A stretch of DNA of 11,519 nucleotides from UBA493 sp035655435 (GTDB taxonomy: Archaea > Iainarchaeota > Iainarchaeia > Iainarchaeales > Iainarchaeaceae): contig DASRUN010000063.1 of the NCBI GenBank assembly GCA_035655435.1, positions 1 through 11,519 on the forward strand. Reading direction: 5' to 3'. The notes beneath the pieces were generated by a model. It ran no database searches and was not told the DNA's origin. It saw nothing but the letters and a program-made list of their open reading frames with translations. Below, one piece after another: positions 1 to 5,786 of the stretch. Positions within the stretch are counted from its first letter, which is position 1. Every line of letters begins with the position of its first letter. The position numbers were made by a program, and so were the translations under genes.

Positions 1-7
1 TTTGTAA

Positions 8-33
8 GGCGCGTCGCCGCGGAGCGGCGCGCC
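8..33. repeat. GC-rich perfect hairpin
   Basis: CGCCGC (15-20) pairs with GCGGCG (24-29) around a GGA loop, and the stem continues as GGCG (8-11) with CGCC (30-33) past a 3-base bulge. The segment is far richer in G+C than the rest of the window, as expected of a structured RNA or a mobile-element end. The gene it belongs to would lie left of the window, so its nature cannot be decided here. Confidence 0.5.
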
Positions 34-70
34 GACTGACGTCTTGCAGTAAGAAACAGGCGTAAACTAC

Positions 71-130
71 AAAAAAAAATAGTGTCGTGATTCATCTGCC
101 CGCTAAAGCGGGCAAAGGGTTCTCACGATA
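71..130 (-). ncRNA. candidate small RNA 3' end: nested hairpin plus U-tract
   Basis: A perfect 7-bp stem, TGCCCGC (97-103) with GCGGGCA (108-114), has a 4-base loop. It is enclosed by an outer perfect stem TCGTGA (85-90) with TCACGA (123-128). Read on the minus strand the structure is followed by nine T residues (71-79), which is how archaeal transcripts end. A TATA-like element on the minus strand near 209-216 would start a transcript of roughly 115 bases. The CTTTAG-centred hairpin followed by GATGAATCA on the minus strand resembles right ends of IS200/IS605 elements (omega RNA 3' region), but no tnpB frame is present. Which strand is used is not certain. Confidence 0.35.
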
Positions 131-334
131 GGACGCTAAAAGGAACACGGAAAATGCAAGCAATGCAAAGAGTCTCAAATTGACCATAAAACAATAAACC
201 GCCAAAACAAATATAATAATTACGTTGATTGACGTAAATAATAAAATAGATATTCTAATAGTTTTTTAGAAAAACTAAAAGATTATTTTATAGACGTTGG
301 AAACGAATTTATTCTCGGAAACGGAATTACTAGC
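131..334. other. AT-rich intergenic stretch with a small inverted repeat
   Basis: No convincing gene is seen. TTACGT (220-225) and ACGTAA (232-237) form a 6-bp inverted repeat that could be an operator or a weak hairpin. TTTATT (308-313) lies about 25 bases before the ATG at 335 and is the likely TATA element of that gene. Confidence 0.4.
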
Positions 335-979
335 ATGGCGCAGAACTGGATTGATGGGCTTCTTTCGAGAAAAAATCCCGCAAATTTGGAATTGGAAAAA
401 AAGCAGCTTCTTGAAGTTTCCAAGGAACTTGAATTGGAGCTTGCCGGGAAAAAAATTTCCGCGGAGGAATACGATAAAAAAAACAAAAAACTCCATGACA
501 AAATGGCGTGCATTGATTTTGGAATTCGGATAAAAAAAACGCTTGAAAGAATTGATGCGGTGGTTTTGGAGGAAGGAAAAAAACTCAAATTGAATTCTCT
601 GAGACAGCAGCGCCTTGATGAGGCACTTGCAAAGAAAAAAGGCATCGAGAAAGAAGCAAACGAAGCCAGAGATCTTTTGGAAAAGAAACGATTGAATGAT
701 GCTGCGTTCAGGGATATTCTCAAGGAAAAAAATTCGGAGTTGCTGGATGTTGAGGAAGACGTGAAAAGAATTTTTAGGGTTCAAATGCAGGACAAATTAA
801 AGCAACAGGAAATAATTCTTGCAACCGCGAAAGAACTTGAGAATGCGCAAGCAGATGAAATGGCGGATGATTTAATGATTCAAATTCCAAAAGGGGAGGA
901 TTTTGAATTTCCAAAACTTCCAACAGAAGAAACAAAAAACATTGCAAAGCACAGGCACGAAAGAAGACATGGGACTTAG
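335..979 (+). CDS. hypothetical coiled-coil protein
   Basis: A protein of 214 residues that I do not recognise. It is very rich in Lys, Glu and Leu. Residues about 18-165 look like one or more long amphipathic helices, probably coiled coil, for example the heptad-like runs around 18-50, 75-125 and 135-165. The tail (about 175-200) is acidic with a Pro/Phe patch (FEFPKLP) and ends in a basic His/Arg-rich stretch. There is no signal peptide or membrane segment, so it is probably cytosolic and structural or scaffolding. The ATG at 335 is chosen because a TATA-like TTTATT lies about 25 bases upstream, suiting a leaderless message, and no Shine-Dalgarno is seen. The opposite strand is open too, but its products are Phe/Ser-rich and read as complements of the Lys/Glu codons. 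Confidence 0.75.
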   Translation: MAQNWIDGLLSRKNPANLELEKKQLLEVSKELELELAGKKISAEEYDKKNKKLHDKMACIDFGIRIKKTLERIDAVVLEEGKKLKLNSLRQQRLDEALAKKKGIEKEANEARDLLEKKRLNDAAFRDILKEKNSELLDVEEDVKRIFRVQMQDKLKQQEIILATAKELENAQADEMADDLMIQIPKGEDFEFPKLPTEETKNIAKHRHERRHGT

Positions 980-1016
980 TTTGAATGCGAAAGCCTTCTT
1001 GCAAGCACGACAAATG

Positions 1017-1035
1017 TTTATATAATACATTATAT
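1017..1035 (+). promoter_or_regulatory. TATA box overlapped by an inverted repeat (TA operon promoter/operator)
   Basis: TTTATATA (1017-1024) is a textbook archaeal TATA box. ATATAAT (1020-1026) and ATTATAT (1029-1035) form a 7-bp inverted repeat with a 2-base centre that overlaps it. This is where an RHH-type antitoxin would bind to block TBP and self-regulate. Transcription should begin near 1046, at or just before the GTG at 1047. Confidence 0.55.
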
Positions 1036-1055
1036 GATAGTTATATGTGAACTAT

Positions 1056-1283
1056 ATGCAGGATGTTACTACAATACAGGTGAAAAAAAAAGCTCTTGAA
1101 GAGCTAAAGAAAGCCAAGAGATATGAAAGACAGACTTATTCTGAGCTTATTTTGGAACTGACAAAAAATGACAAGTCGGGAAGGCTAAAGAACCAGTATG
1201 ATGAGTTCCTTCACAAGATACAGCAGGAAAAAATGAAGGAACTGTGGGATAATAAGGAAGACGAGGCATGGGATAATGCTTAA
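1056..1283 (+). CDS. antitoxin of a MazF-type module (RHH-like)
   Basis: A 75-residue protein with a short strand-like start (TTIQVKKKALEELKK, about residues 5-19), a helix-turn-helix stretch (about 20-36) and a charged Lys/Glu C-terminal tail. This is the usual plan of archaeal ribbon-helix-helix antitoxins: DNA-binding dimer at the N-terminus, toxin-wrapping tail at the C-terminus. It overlaps the MazF/PemK-like toxin by 8 bases, so the two are translationally coupled. Start choice: ATG 1056 is preceded at 5 bases by GTGA, a partial Shine-Dalgarno. GTG 1047, in frame and three codons upstream, sits at the leaderless distance from the TATA box and is a real alternative. The family assignment rests on the pattern and the neighbour. 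Confidence 0.78.
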   Translation: MQDVTTIQVKKKALEELKKAKRYERQTYSELILELTKNDKSGRLKNQYDEFLHKIQQEKMKELWDNKEDEAWDNA

Positions 1284-1590
1284 GTCCGGAGACGTGGTTC
1301 TTGCAAAGATACAGTTCACAGATACTTTTGAGCTGAAAAAAAGGCCTGCTGCCGTGCTTTTTGGAGAATTTGGGAATGTGGTTGTTGCGGGCATAACAAG
1401 CAATGTTGAGATGCGCGGAATTCCGGTGACAAAAAAAGAGGGCGCAATAAAAAACAGTGTGATAAAGACCAATTATATTTTTACAATAACAGAAAAGGCC
1501 GTTGAGAAAAAACTTTTTGCTTTGAGCACCCAGAAAAAGCTTGAGCTTTACAAGGAACTGGAAAAAAATATCGGAAAACTGAAAGAATAG
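1276..1590 (+). CDS. MazF/PemK-family endoribonuclease toxin
   Basis: A 104-residue protein with the MazF/PemK signature order: GDVVL (5-9), KKRPAAVL (21-28) carrying the conserved Arg at 23, a beta-rich VVVAGITSN (35-43) with the catalytic-type Thr/Ser at 41-42, and SVIKTNYIFTI (61-71). Members of the family cleave single-stranded RNA at short sequence motifs and slow growth until neutralised by the cognate antitoxin. Length is normal for the family. It starts inside the antitoxin gene (8-base overlap, ATG 1276), as in classical co-directional TA operons. It ends without an obvious T-rich terminator. Target sequence cannot be inferred. Confidence 0.88.
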   Translation: MLKSGDVVLAKIQFTDTFELKKRPAAVLFGEFGNVVVAGITSNVEMRGIPVTKKEGAIKNSVIKTNYIFTITEKAVEKKLFALSTQKKLELYKELEKNIGKLKE

Positions 1591-1643
1591 AAAGTAGTAA
1601 ACGAATAAGCTACAAAACAAAGACTTTCAACAAAGCAAAAAAG

Positions 1644-1844
1644 CTAATCGCAGGAATTCGGATCGATTGCATGTTCTGTCAAGCAGGAGTAAAGTTCATC
1701 ATTTCTCGAATCCAATCTTTCGGCTAATTGCACCATTGCATTGAAATCGGAAGACTGATTTTTGTAAAGAAAAGGATCAACTATTTGGTTTGCTATGACC
1801 GCGCCGATTATTACTCCAATAAGAAGCACTCCAATGTAGATCAT
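1644..1844 (-). CDS. small single-pass membrane protein, unknown function
   Basis: A 66-residue product from ATG 1844, beginning with a strong hydrophobic segment (residues 2-20, IYIGVLLIGVIIGAVIA type) followed by a polar, mostly helical tail with Cys near the end (CLTEHAIDPNSCD). It is probably anchored in the membrane with the tail on one face; I do not recognise a family. A TTG at 1886 would add 14 residues and is closer to the TATA-like element at 1933-1940, so the start is uncertain. The gene stands alone between two TA modules, on the strand opposite to both toxins. Confidence 0.6.
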   Translation of the reverse strand: MIYIGVLLIGVIIGAVIANQIVDPFLYKNQSSDFNAMVQLAERLDSRNDELYSCLTEHAIDPNSCD

Positions 1845-1902
1845 TTTTCCCGAATCCAAAAACGGGTCTCCGTGTGCCAAACTCAAAACCCCACATCTTT
1901 TC

Positions 1903-1940
1903 GGGAAAATATGTTCCCATTTTTTATGTTTCTTTTAAAT
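1903..1940 (-). promoter_or_regulatory. promoter of the small membrane protein gene, with inverted repeat
   Basis: On the minus strand ATTTAAAA (1933-1940) is a TATA-like element predicting a start near 1912. GGGAA (1903-1907) and TTCCC (1914-1918) form a 5-bp inverted repeat at that predicted transcription start. Low information content; a candidate only. Confidence 0.35.
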
Positions 1941-2053
1941 TCCTTTAATCTGCACAGCAACAATCGTTTTTCCATTCAAAATAACAAAAGCAGAATTCTT
2001 TTATTTAAGGGTTGTGTTTTGGCTGTGCGCTCTTAAATTATGGGAAGGTGGCA

Positions 2054-2061
2054 TTTTAATT
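2054..2061 (+). promoter_or_regulatory. TATA box of the RelE-like toxin gene
   Basis: TTTTAATT centred about 23.5 bases before the ATG at 2081, consistent with a leaderless message. The toxin therefore has its own promoter instead of sharing one with an upstream antitoxin. Confidence 0.5.
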
Positions 2062-2080
2062 ATGGAGATAGAATATTTTT

Positions 2081-2398
2081 ATGGAAAATTTTACGCTTGT
2101 TTTTAGCGAAGAAATGCTTAAACAATTAAAACAACTTGAAAAAGAACGAGATACGAAGGAACGCATTTTGAAAATGTTCGGTAAAATAGAGGAAAAAGGG
2201 TCTGATGCAGGGAAGCTTCTCGACTATGGACTTGCGCTTTATGAGGTTAAATCAAAGAGACCGCCTATAAGGCTTTATTTTAGGATTGTTGAAAAAGAGG
2301 CGCGCATTTTCAGGTATGAAATGAAAACAAGCGCAAAGAAACAGCAAAAAACGATTGATGAAATTAGGGAAAATCAGAACCCTAAATCTTTGCGGTAA
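2081..2398 (+). CDS. RelE/ParE-superfamily toxin
   Basis: A 105-residue protein with the RelE/HigB plan: N-terminal strand (TLVFSEEMLKQLKQL), two helices (about 13-45), then a beta sheet with the core ALYEVKSKRPPIRLYFRI (52-69) and ARIFRYEMKTSAKKQQKT (74-91). The cluster of basic residues (Lys57, Lys59, Arg60, Arg64, Arg68, Lys82, Lys86-87) fits an mRNA- or ribosome-interacting ribonuclease toxin. No antitoxin gene lies upstream on the same strand. Instead a RelB-like antitoxin gene comes from the opposite strand and overlaps the last 25 bases of the toxin gene. Toxin activity is inferred from the family, not proven. Confidence 0.82.
   Translation: MENFTLVFSEEMLKQLKQLEKERDTKERILKMFGKIEEKGSDAGKLLDYGLALYEVKSKRPPIRLYFRIVEKEARIFRYEMKTSAKKQQKTIDEIRENQNPKSLR
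2346..2351 (-). terminator. U-tract for the antitoxin transcript, inside the toxin gene
   Basis: Six A on the plus strand give six T on the minus strand, 23 bases past the antitoxin stop codon. If used, the antitoxin mRNA carries a 3' tail antisense to the end of the toxin mRNA. Confidence 0.35.
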
Positions 2399-2532
2399 TA
2401 TTTTTTTCCTGTAGCAATGCTTTTTTCAAACTCAATCAGACTTTTATAAATCTCCGAATTCCTAAGGATTTTAATCTCTCTTTTCATTGCATCATATTTT
2501 TTCTTTGTAATAGTCACTGTTTCAGAAGACAT
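2374..2532 (-). CDS. RelB/Phd-type antitoxin, convergent with its toxin
   Basis: A 52-residue protein from ATG 2532. The N-terminal half (SETVTITKKKYDAMKREIKIL) matches the short strand-helix that opens many RelB/Phd-like antitoxins. The C-terminus, IATGKKYYRKDLGF (39-52), matches their recurrent ending of the type 'G+..S+EDLGF', the toxin-binding tail. Both motif matches are from memory. ATG 2532 is preferred over upstream codons because the TATA element at 2554-2561 is centred 25 bases before it. The gene runs head-on into the RelE-like toxin gene with a 25-base overlap of the coding ends. This tail-to-tail arrangement is unusual for type II modules. A relationship to another antitoxin family remains possible. 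Confidence 0.75.
   Translation of the reverse strand: MSSETVTITKKKYDAMKREIKILRNSEIYKSLIEFEKSIATGKKYYRKDLGF
2401..2407 (+). terminator. U-tract for the RelE toxin transcript, inside the antitoxin gene
   Basis: Seven T residues begin three bases after the toxin stop codon, the usual archaeal termination signal. They lie within the coding region of the convergent antitoxin. Together with 2346-2351 this predicts toxin and antitoxin mRNAs that overlap by roughly 60 bases. Confidence 0.5.
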
Positions 2533-2553
2533 AATAGAATAGCAACTTTGAAG

Positions 2554-2561
2554 TTTAAAAA
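2554..2561 (-). promoter_or_regulatory. TATA box of the RelB-like antitoxin gene
   Basis: TTTTTAAA on the minus strand, centred 25 bases before ATG 2532, predicting a leaderless mRNA. It fits in the 40-base gap behind the stop codon of taw1 (same strand), so antitoxin could also be made by read-through from taw1. Confidence 0.5.
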
Positions 2562-2572
2562 TCATTATGATT

Positions 2573-3703
2573 TCAAAAATCTATCCCTTCTCCGTTCAAA
2601 CCCATTTCTTTTCGCGCGAATTCTAATTTTGTATTTTTGTCTTTCAAATCAGGGCGAACTAACAAAGTAATTCTGCTGGGTTTTGAGAAGTCTTTGAAAA
2701 TATAACCGGATGCTTGTGCAAACTTTTCCGACCAATCTTTTATTTCATCATAAGTTGGCATGTTTTCGCGCGAAAGTCTTGATCTTGAATCTCCTATGTG
2801 CATGTAGGATTTTATTTCCAAAAATTCGGGTTTCATTTTCCAAATAACATCGCTCCACTCTTTCAAATATTGTGTGTCATCATTGATTCCTTTGATCAGA
2901 GTTAATCTAACAACTTTTCTCGTATCTAATTTTGAAATTACTTCCATGGAATTCAATAAGCGTTGCCAACCGTTTTTGTGCGAAGCCCTGTTTACCGAAT
3001 TGAAGTGCTCTTCATTCGGCGCATCAAGGGAAACATAAAGTTGAGTTGGAAGGAACTCCTGGTTAGTTAACATCTTTTCAAAAACATCTGTTTTCTGTGC
3101 ATTGGTAACTAAAAAAATGCTTTTGGTTGTTGGAAGTTTCTTTATTTCCGCTATCAGTTCACAGATTTTCGGATAGAGTGTTGGTTCTCCCGATAAGCTG
3201 ATTGCCCAATGCGAGGGTAATTGTGCGCGATCAAAGCGTTTCTTGTTTAAGTCCGGCAAACCACCGAAACCCGTGAGAAGCTTTTGGCGCTGTTTGATTG
3301 TTCCTTGAATAATTTTTTTTGGCTCATCAACTTCCACGTCTTCCAAATTCACATTTCTCATCCATTCCATTGGACGCCAACAGAAAACACAGTTTTCATT
3401 GCACCATAAAACCGTTGGAGACATTTGTGCGCAGCGATCGCATTCAATTCCATAGAATTTTTGTTTATAACAAGCGCCTTGCTGTTTTATGGATTTTTTA
3501 TTCCACGAACAAATTTGTACGGCGGAATGGCTCCCTACAAGAGCATATTTGGATTTTTTGAGCTTTTCAACCTGCTTTTCGCTCAAAAATTTTGTTTCAT
3601 CCTTTGCGGAATGCTCATATTCCGATTCCGCACCATCATATTCCTGCGGCCCGCAACTTGTTTGGGAGTGAACATCCTCTATAACCTGTAATTCTATCGG
3701 CAT
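2573..3703 (-). CDS. taw1: 4-demethylwyosine synthase (Taw1/TYW1-type radical SAM enzyme)
   Basis: Taw1 converts N1-methylguanosine-37 of tRNA-Phe to 4-demethylwyosine using pyruvate and SAM, the first tricyclic step of wyosine synthesis. The radical SAM CX3CX2C is at Cys101, 105 and 108 (WCNENCVFCWRP). A second set, Cys65, 78 and 91, is spaced 13/13 and then 10 to the first radical SAM Cys, the spacing I recall for Methanocaldococcus Taw1 (Cys26, 39, 52, 62). Lys80 in CYKQK aligns with the lysine reported to bind pyruvate. The SAM-binding region shows LSGEPT (170-175). At 376 residues it is about 65 longer than typical archaeal Taw1, with about 39 extra N-terminal residues including a lone Cys17. 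No other wyosine gene is nearby; it lies between two convergent TA modules. Confidence 0.95.
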   Translation of the reverse strand: MPIELQVIEDVHSQTSCGPQEYDGAESEYEHSAKDETKFLSEKQVEKLKKSKYALVGSHSAVQICSWNKKSIKQQGACYKQKFYGIECDRCAQMSPTVLWCNENCVFCWRPMEWMRNVNLEDVEVDEPKKIIQGTIKQRQKLLTGFGGLPDLNKKRFDRAQLPSHWAISLSGEPTLYPKICELIAEIKKLPTTKSIFLVTNAQKTDVFEKMLTNQEFLPTQLYVSLDAPNEEHFNSVNRASHKNGWQRLLNSMEVISKLDTRKVVRLTLIKGINDDTQYLKEWSDVIWKMKPEFLEIKSYMHIGDSRSRLSRENMPTYDEIKDWSEKFAQASGYIFKDFSKPSRITLLVRPDLKDKNTKLEFARKEMGLNGEGIDF

Positions 3704-3711
3704 ACTTCTAA

Positions 3712-3731
3712 TACATAACCAAAAACATTAA
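3712..3731. repeat. direct repeat copy A (left flank of convergent PIN module)
   Basis: TACATAACCAAAAACATTAA. The same 20 bases with one mismatch occur at 4507-4526. Copy A covers the promoter position of taw1 (about 9 to 28 bases before its start). Confidence 0.6.
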
Positions 3732-3756
3732 GAACGAACTCTTGAGGTTAATTCCA

Positions 3757-3764
3757 TTTAAATA
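3757..3764 (+). promoter_or_regulatory. TATA box of the PIN toxin gene at 3788
   Basis: TTTAAATA, centred about 27.5 bases before ATG 3788, consistent with a leaderless mRNA. The gap to the divergent taw1 gene is only 84 bases. Confidence 0.6.
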
Positions 3765-3787
3765 ATATTGATAATTAGTCCTTTATC

Positions 3788-4204
3788 ATGGCACGCAGGT
3801 TTTATCCGGATACCTCTGTTTGGAGGGATTATTTTGAGGACAGAAAAGACAATGTAAGGCCGCTGGGGGAATTTGCTTTCCGATTTTTGAGGAAATGCCA
3901 AGAAAATCAATGGATAATCCTTGTTTCCGGGGAAGTGGAGAAGGAGCTTCTAGCCTATTATTCCCAAAAGAGAGTTGAGGAGATTTTCTCGAATTTTCAT
4001 GATATAATCAGGAATGTTGAAGAGTCACGCCGACAGGTTTCTGAGGCGATTTCCTTTTCGAGGAAAACAAAAAAAGCATTCCCTTTTTCGGATATTCTTC
4101 ACTCAATTATTGCAAGGGACAATAACGCAATTTTGGTTTCAAGAGACAGGCACTTTGCTGAAATAGGGATTGTTGAATGCGTTTTGCCTGAGGAAGTGGA
4201 TTAA
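3788..4204 (+). CDS. PIN-domain ribonuclease toxin (VapC-like)
   Basis: A 138-residue PIN protein. The metal-binding acidic residues fall where expected: Asp8 in YPDTSVW, a Glu in the SGEVEKEL segment (49-53), Asp102 in FPFSDILHSIIA, and Asp120 in SRDRHF. VapC-type PIN toxins are Mg2+/Mn2+-dependent endoribonucleases, often cutting tRNA or rRNA. No antitoxin lies upstream on the same strand. A small basic gene converges from the other strand, and the two stop codons share the palindrome TTAA (4-base overlap). The substrate cannot be predicted. A stand-alone PIN nuclease is possible, but the neighbouring antitoxin-like gene and flanking repeats favour a toxin. Confidence 0.85.
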   Translation: MARRFYPDTSVWRDYFEDRKDNVRPLGEFAFRFLRKCQENQWIILVSGEVEKELLAYYSQKRVEEIFSNFHDIIRNVEESRRQVSEAISFSRKTKKAFPFSDILHSIIARDNNAILVSRDRHFAEIGIVECVLPEEVD

Positions 4205-4401
4205 AGCTTCAAGCCGTGTTCTTTTGCAAGTTCTGCCGCACGCTTTTCACTGAACTCCTTGCGCCACTCCTGCCATTCTTCCTCGGTCTTAGCTTTTCCT
4301 TTTCCCTTAAAAATTCCTCTCGCGGCAAAAAGGGCTTCCCATGCCTTCTGTTTGCGCTTTTCTTTTACACCGGTTTTTGACTTTGTGGTTAACTGCGCCA
4401 T
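4201..4401 (-). CDS. small basic antitoxin-like protein, convergent with PIN toxin
   Basis: A 66-residue, strongly charged protein. The N-terminal third is Lys-rich (KSKTGVKEKRKQKAW), and the C-terminal half is a predicted amphipathic helix rich in Glu, Trp and Arg that ends EKRAAELAKEHGLKL. This resembles the toxin-wrapping C-terminal helix of archaeal VapB proteins (resemblance from memory). No clear AbrB or RHH DNA-binding fold is visible, so self-regulation may differ. The start ATG 4401 is supported by TTTTTATT on the minus strand at 4426-4433, about 28 bases upstream. I infer it neutralises the PIN protein from their shared 3' ends and the cassette context; direct evidence is lacking. 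Confidence 0.68.
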   Translation of the reverse strand: MAQLTTKSKTGVKEKRKQKAWEALFAARGIFKGKGKAKTEEEWQEWRKEFSEKRAAELAKEHGLKL

Positions 4402-4433
4402 AACACTAAATAACGGCTGGCGCTTAATAAAAA
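4395..4433 (-). promoter_or_regulatory. promoter with GCGCCA-N17-TGGCGC inverted repeat
   Basis: A TATA element (AATAAAAA on plus, 4426-4433) is followed by a perfect 6-bp inverted repeat, GCGCCA (4395-4400) and TGGCGC (4418-4423), spanning the predicted transcription start and abutting the start codon at 4399-4401. The position suits an operator controlling the antitoxin-like gene, or a hairpin at the 5' end of its mRNA. Confidence 0.4.
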
Positions 4434-4506
4434 CTTTGCTTTAATGCAACTACGGCAAAAAAAAGTACCAGCATTTTCAACACAATTCCTGATTAAATCA
4501 ATTTGT

Positions 4507-4526
4507 TACATTACCAAAAACATTAA
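4507..4526. repeat. direct repeat copy B (right flank of convergent PIN module)
   Basis: TACATTACCAAAAACATTAA, 19 of 20 identical to copy A at 3712-3731. It lies 20 bases from the stop codon of the pentein gene. Removing one repeat plus the 795-bp unit would put the pentein gene about 50 bases upstream of taw1 on the same strand. Confidence 0.6.
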
Positions 4527-4546
4527 TAATTCATGGAATTCTGCCT

Positions 4547-5644
4547 TTAAACCAAATCCTCATTTATAAAACACCGCAACCCTCCTCGAAGAACAAGCAT
4601 TGTGTCAATCGGAATAACCGTGGGAATAACTTCAACACCCGCATCTGAAAGTTTTTTTATGAATTTTGGGGTTCCACTATCAACAAGTGCCTTCCCGTTT
4701 CCCAAAGGCAAGAAGTTTGCAGGATGCCGCCTTGCCTCCTCACGCGGGACAAAAACGAACTTGAAACCTTTTCCTTTAATTTTTCGAAAGGCTGTTTTAT
4801 TGGTATTATAATAAGTCTCATCCACCGCAATCACGGATTTTTCCGGAACGGCTCCAACCATATAATCTATATGATTTTGCAATAAGTAACAGTCAACTCC
4901 CAGCAACTCACTTAATGCCCTCTCAAAAAAAGGTACATCCGGGAAAAAATGGAATGTAATTCCTTGCCGCTCATATTTTTTTAGTACGGGATCATTTTTC
5001 ATGCCTTGGGAAACCAAAAATTCTTGCGGAGCAACTTGTACCATTGTACCGCCTTCGCCGAAAACGGAAGGATGTTTGGGGTATACTATATTCTCGTTGA
5101 TTATTGTATGCTGATCGCGCGCCCAAGGCACTGTTGTTGTGGCTCGCGACAAAAAAGTGCTCGGATCGATTTTATGCTCTTTGGAACCGGCTCTAAGTGC
5201 GGATCTGACAAATTGTACTGTTTGGGAATCTCCGAAGGATTGCACTCTTATATCATAACCAAATTTTGCCATCTGGTTTATAACTTTCAGACTTTCAAGC
5301 ATTGCAGTTCTAACCAAAGCCGGGTTTATTGTCAAAAGCCCCCTTGATATATAATCCAGAGCAAATTCCTGCCTCTTATCAAAATGCCGGCCGATATTTT
5401 TCTTCCCCTCAACGCTTAGCATACACTCATCCAGTTTCGCAGAATCAATAACATACCCGGGATCCCGGTAACTTACCACACCAATCTTTTCGAGTTCACT
5501 TAACATGCGCCGAGTTGCTCCGGATTCAAGATTTTGTCTTGAGATACGCTTTAAACTTTCAAATTGTCTCTGAGATTCATTCAGTCTGGCTCTTTTTTGA
5601 ACTGTGAATGGAGTAACAACAAAAAATCTTCTTTTTTCAGCCAT
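4547..5644 (-). CDS. pentein-superfamily (guanidino-group-modifying) enzyme
   Basis: A 365-residue protein from ATG 5644. The C-terminal two-thirds carries the landmarks of the arginine deiminase/DDAH/amidinotransferase fold: WARDQ (174-178), GEGG (196-199), HID (258-260, His plus acidic residue) and the nucleophile-type Cys358 in RGGLRC near the C-terminus. These enzymes attack guanidino carbons (arginine, agmatine, methylarginine) through a Cys thiouronium intermediate. The exact substrate is not decidable here. The first ~125 residues are extra relative to compact DDAH-type members and include a winged-helix-like stretch (about 40-67, SGATRRMLSELEKIGVV..GYVID), so this may be a fusion. Start: an in-frame ATG at 5695 exists, but a TATA element (5664-5671) is centred 24 bases before ATG 5644, favouring the shorter leaderless form. 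Confidence 0.82.
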   Translation of the reverse strand: MAEKRRFFVVTPFTVQKRARLNESQRQFESLKRISRQNLESGATRRMLSELEKIGVVSYRDPGYVIDSAKLDECMLSVEGKKNIGRHFDKRQEFALDYISRGLLTINPALVRTAMLESLKVINQMAKFGYDIRVQSFGDSQTVQFVRSALRAGSKEHKIDPSTFLSRATTTVPWARDQHTIINENIVYPKHPSVFGEGGTMVQVAPQEFLVSQGMKNDPVLKKYERQGITFHFFPDVPFFERALSELLGVDCYLLQNHIDYMVGAVPEKSVIAVDETYYNTNKTAFRKIKGKGFKFVFVPREEARRHPANFLPLGNGKALVDSGTPKFIKKLSDAGVEVIPTVIPIDTMLVLRGGLRCFINEDLV

Positions 5645-5786
5645 TAAAGTAAATTTATTTCCTAATATAAAAAATGGCGTGCTATGACAAATCACGAAAA
5701 AAAATCAAAATCTAACATTAACTCCAAAAGGAAGAACAAAACAATAACTTATATTAAGAGCAAAACCGTAAAAATAATTGATTTCA
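5645..5786. promoter_or_regulatory. divergent promoter region
   Basis: It serves the pentein gene (minus; TTTATATT-like box at 5664-5671, 24 bases before ATG 5644) and the gene at 5787 (plus; TTATATTA at 5749-5756, about 34 bases before its ATG). The gap is AT-rich and nothing else is apparent in it. Confidence 0.5.

Noticed and set aside
1..188. Possible tRNA, RNase P RNA, SRP RNA or rRNA end
   Set aside because: I looked for the T-loop sequence, RNase P conserved regions, the SRP helix 8 motif and the 16S 3' end on both strands and saw none. The region is left as an unassigned structured segment.
275..784. Long Phe/Ser-rich open frames on the minus strand opposite the coiled-coil gene
   Set aside because: Their composition is the complement of Lys/Glu codons, they carry no motif, and the plus-strand product is a coherent helical protein.
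2033..2068. Short tandem-like AATTATGG words before the RelE gene
   Set aside because: Only 8-9 shared bases in AT-rich DNA; compatible with chance.
5645..5695. Longer start for the pentein protein at 5695
   Set aside because: The added residues are encoded over the TATA box that fits ATG 5644 at 24 bases.
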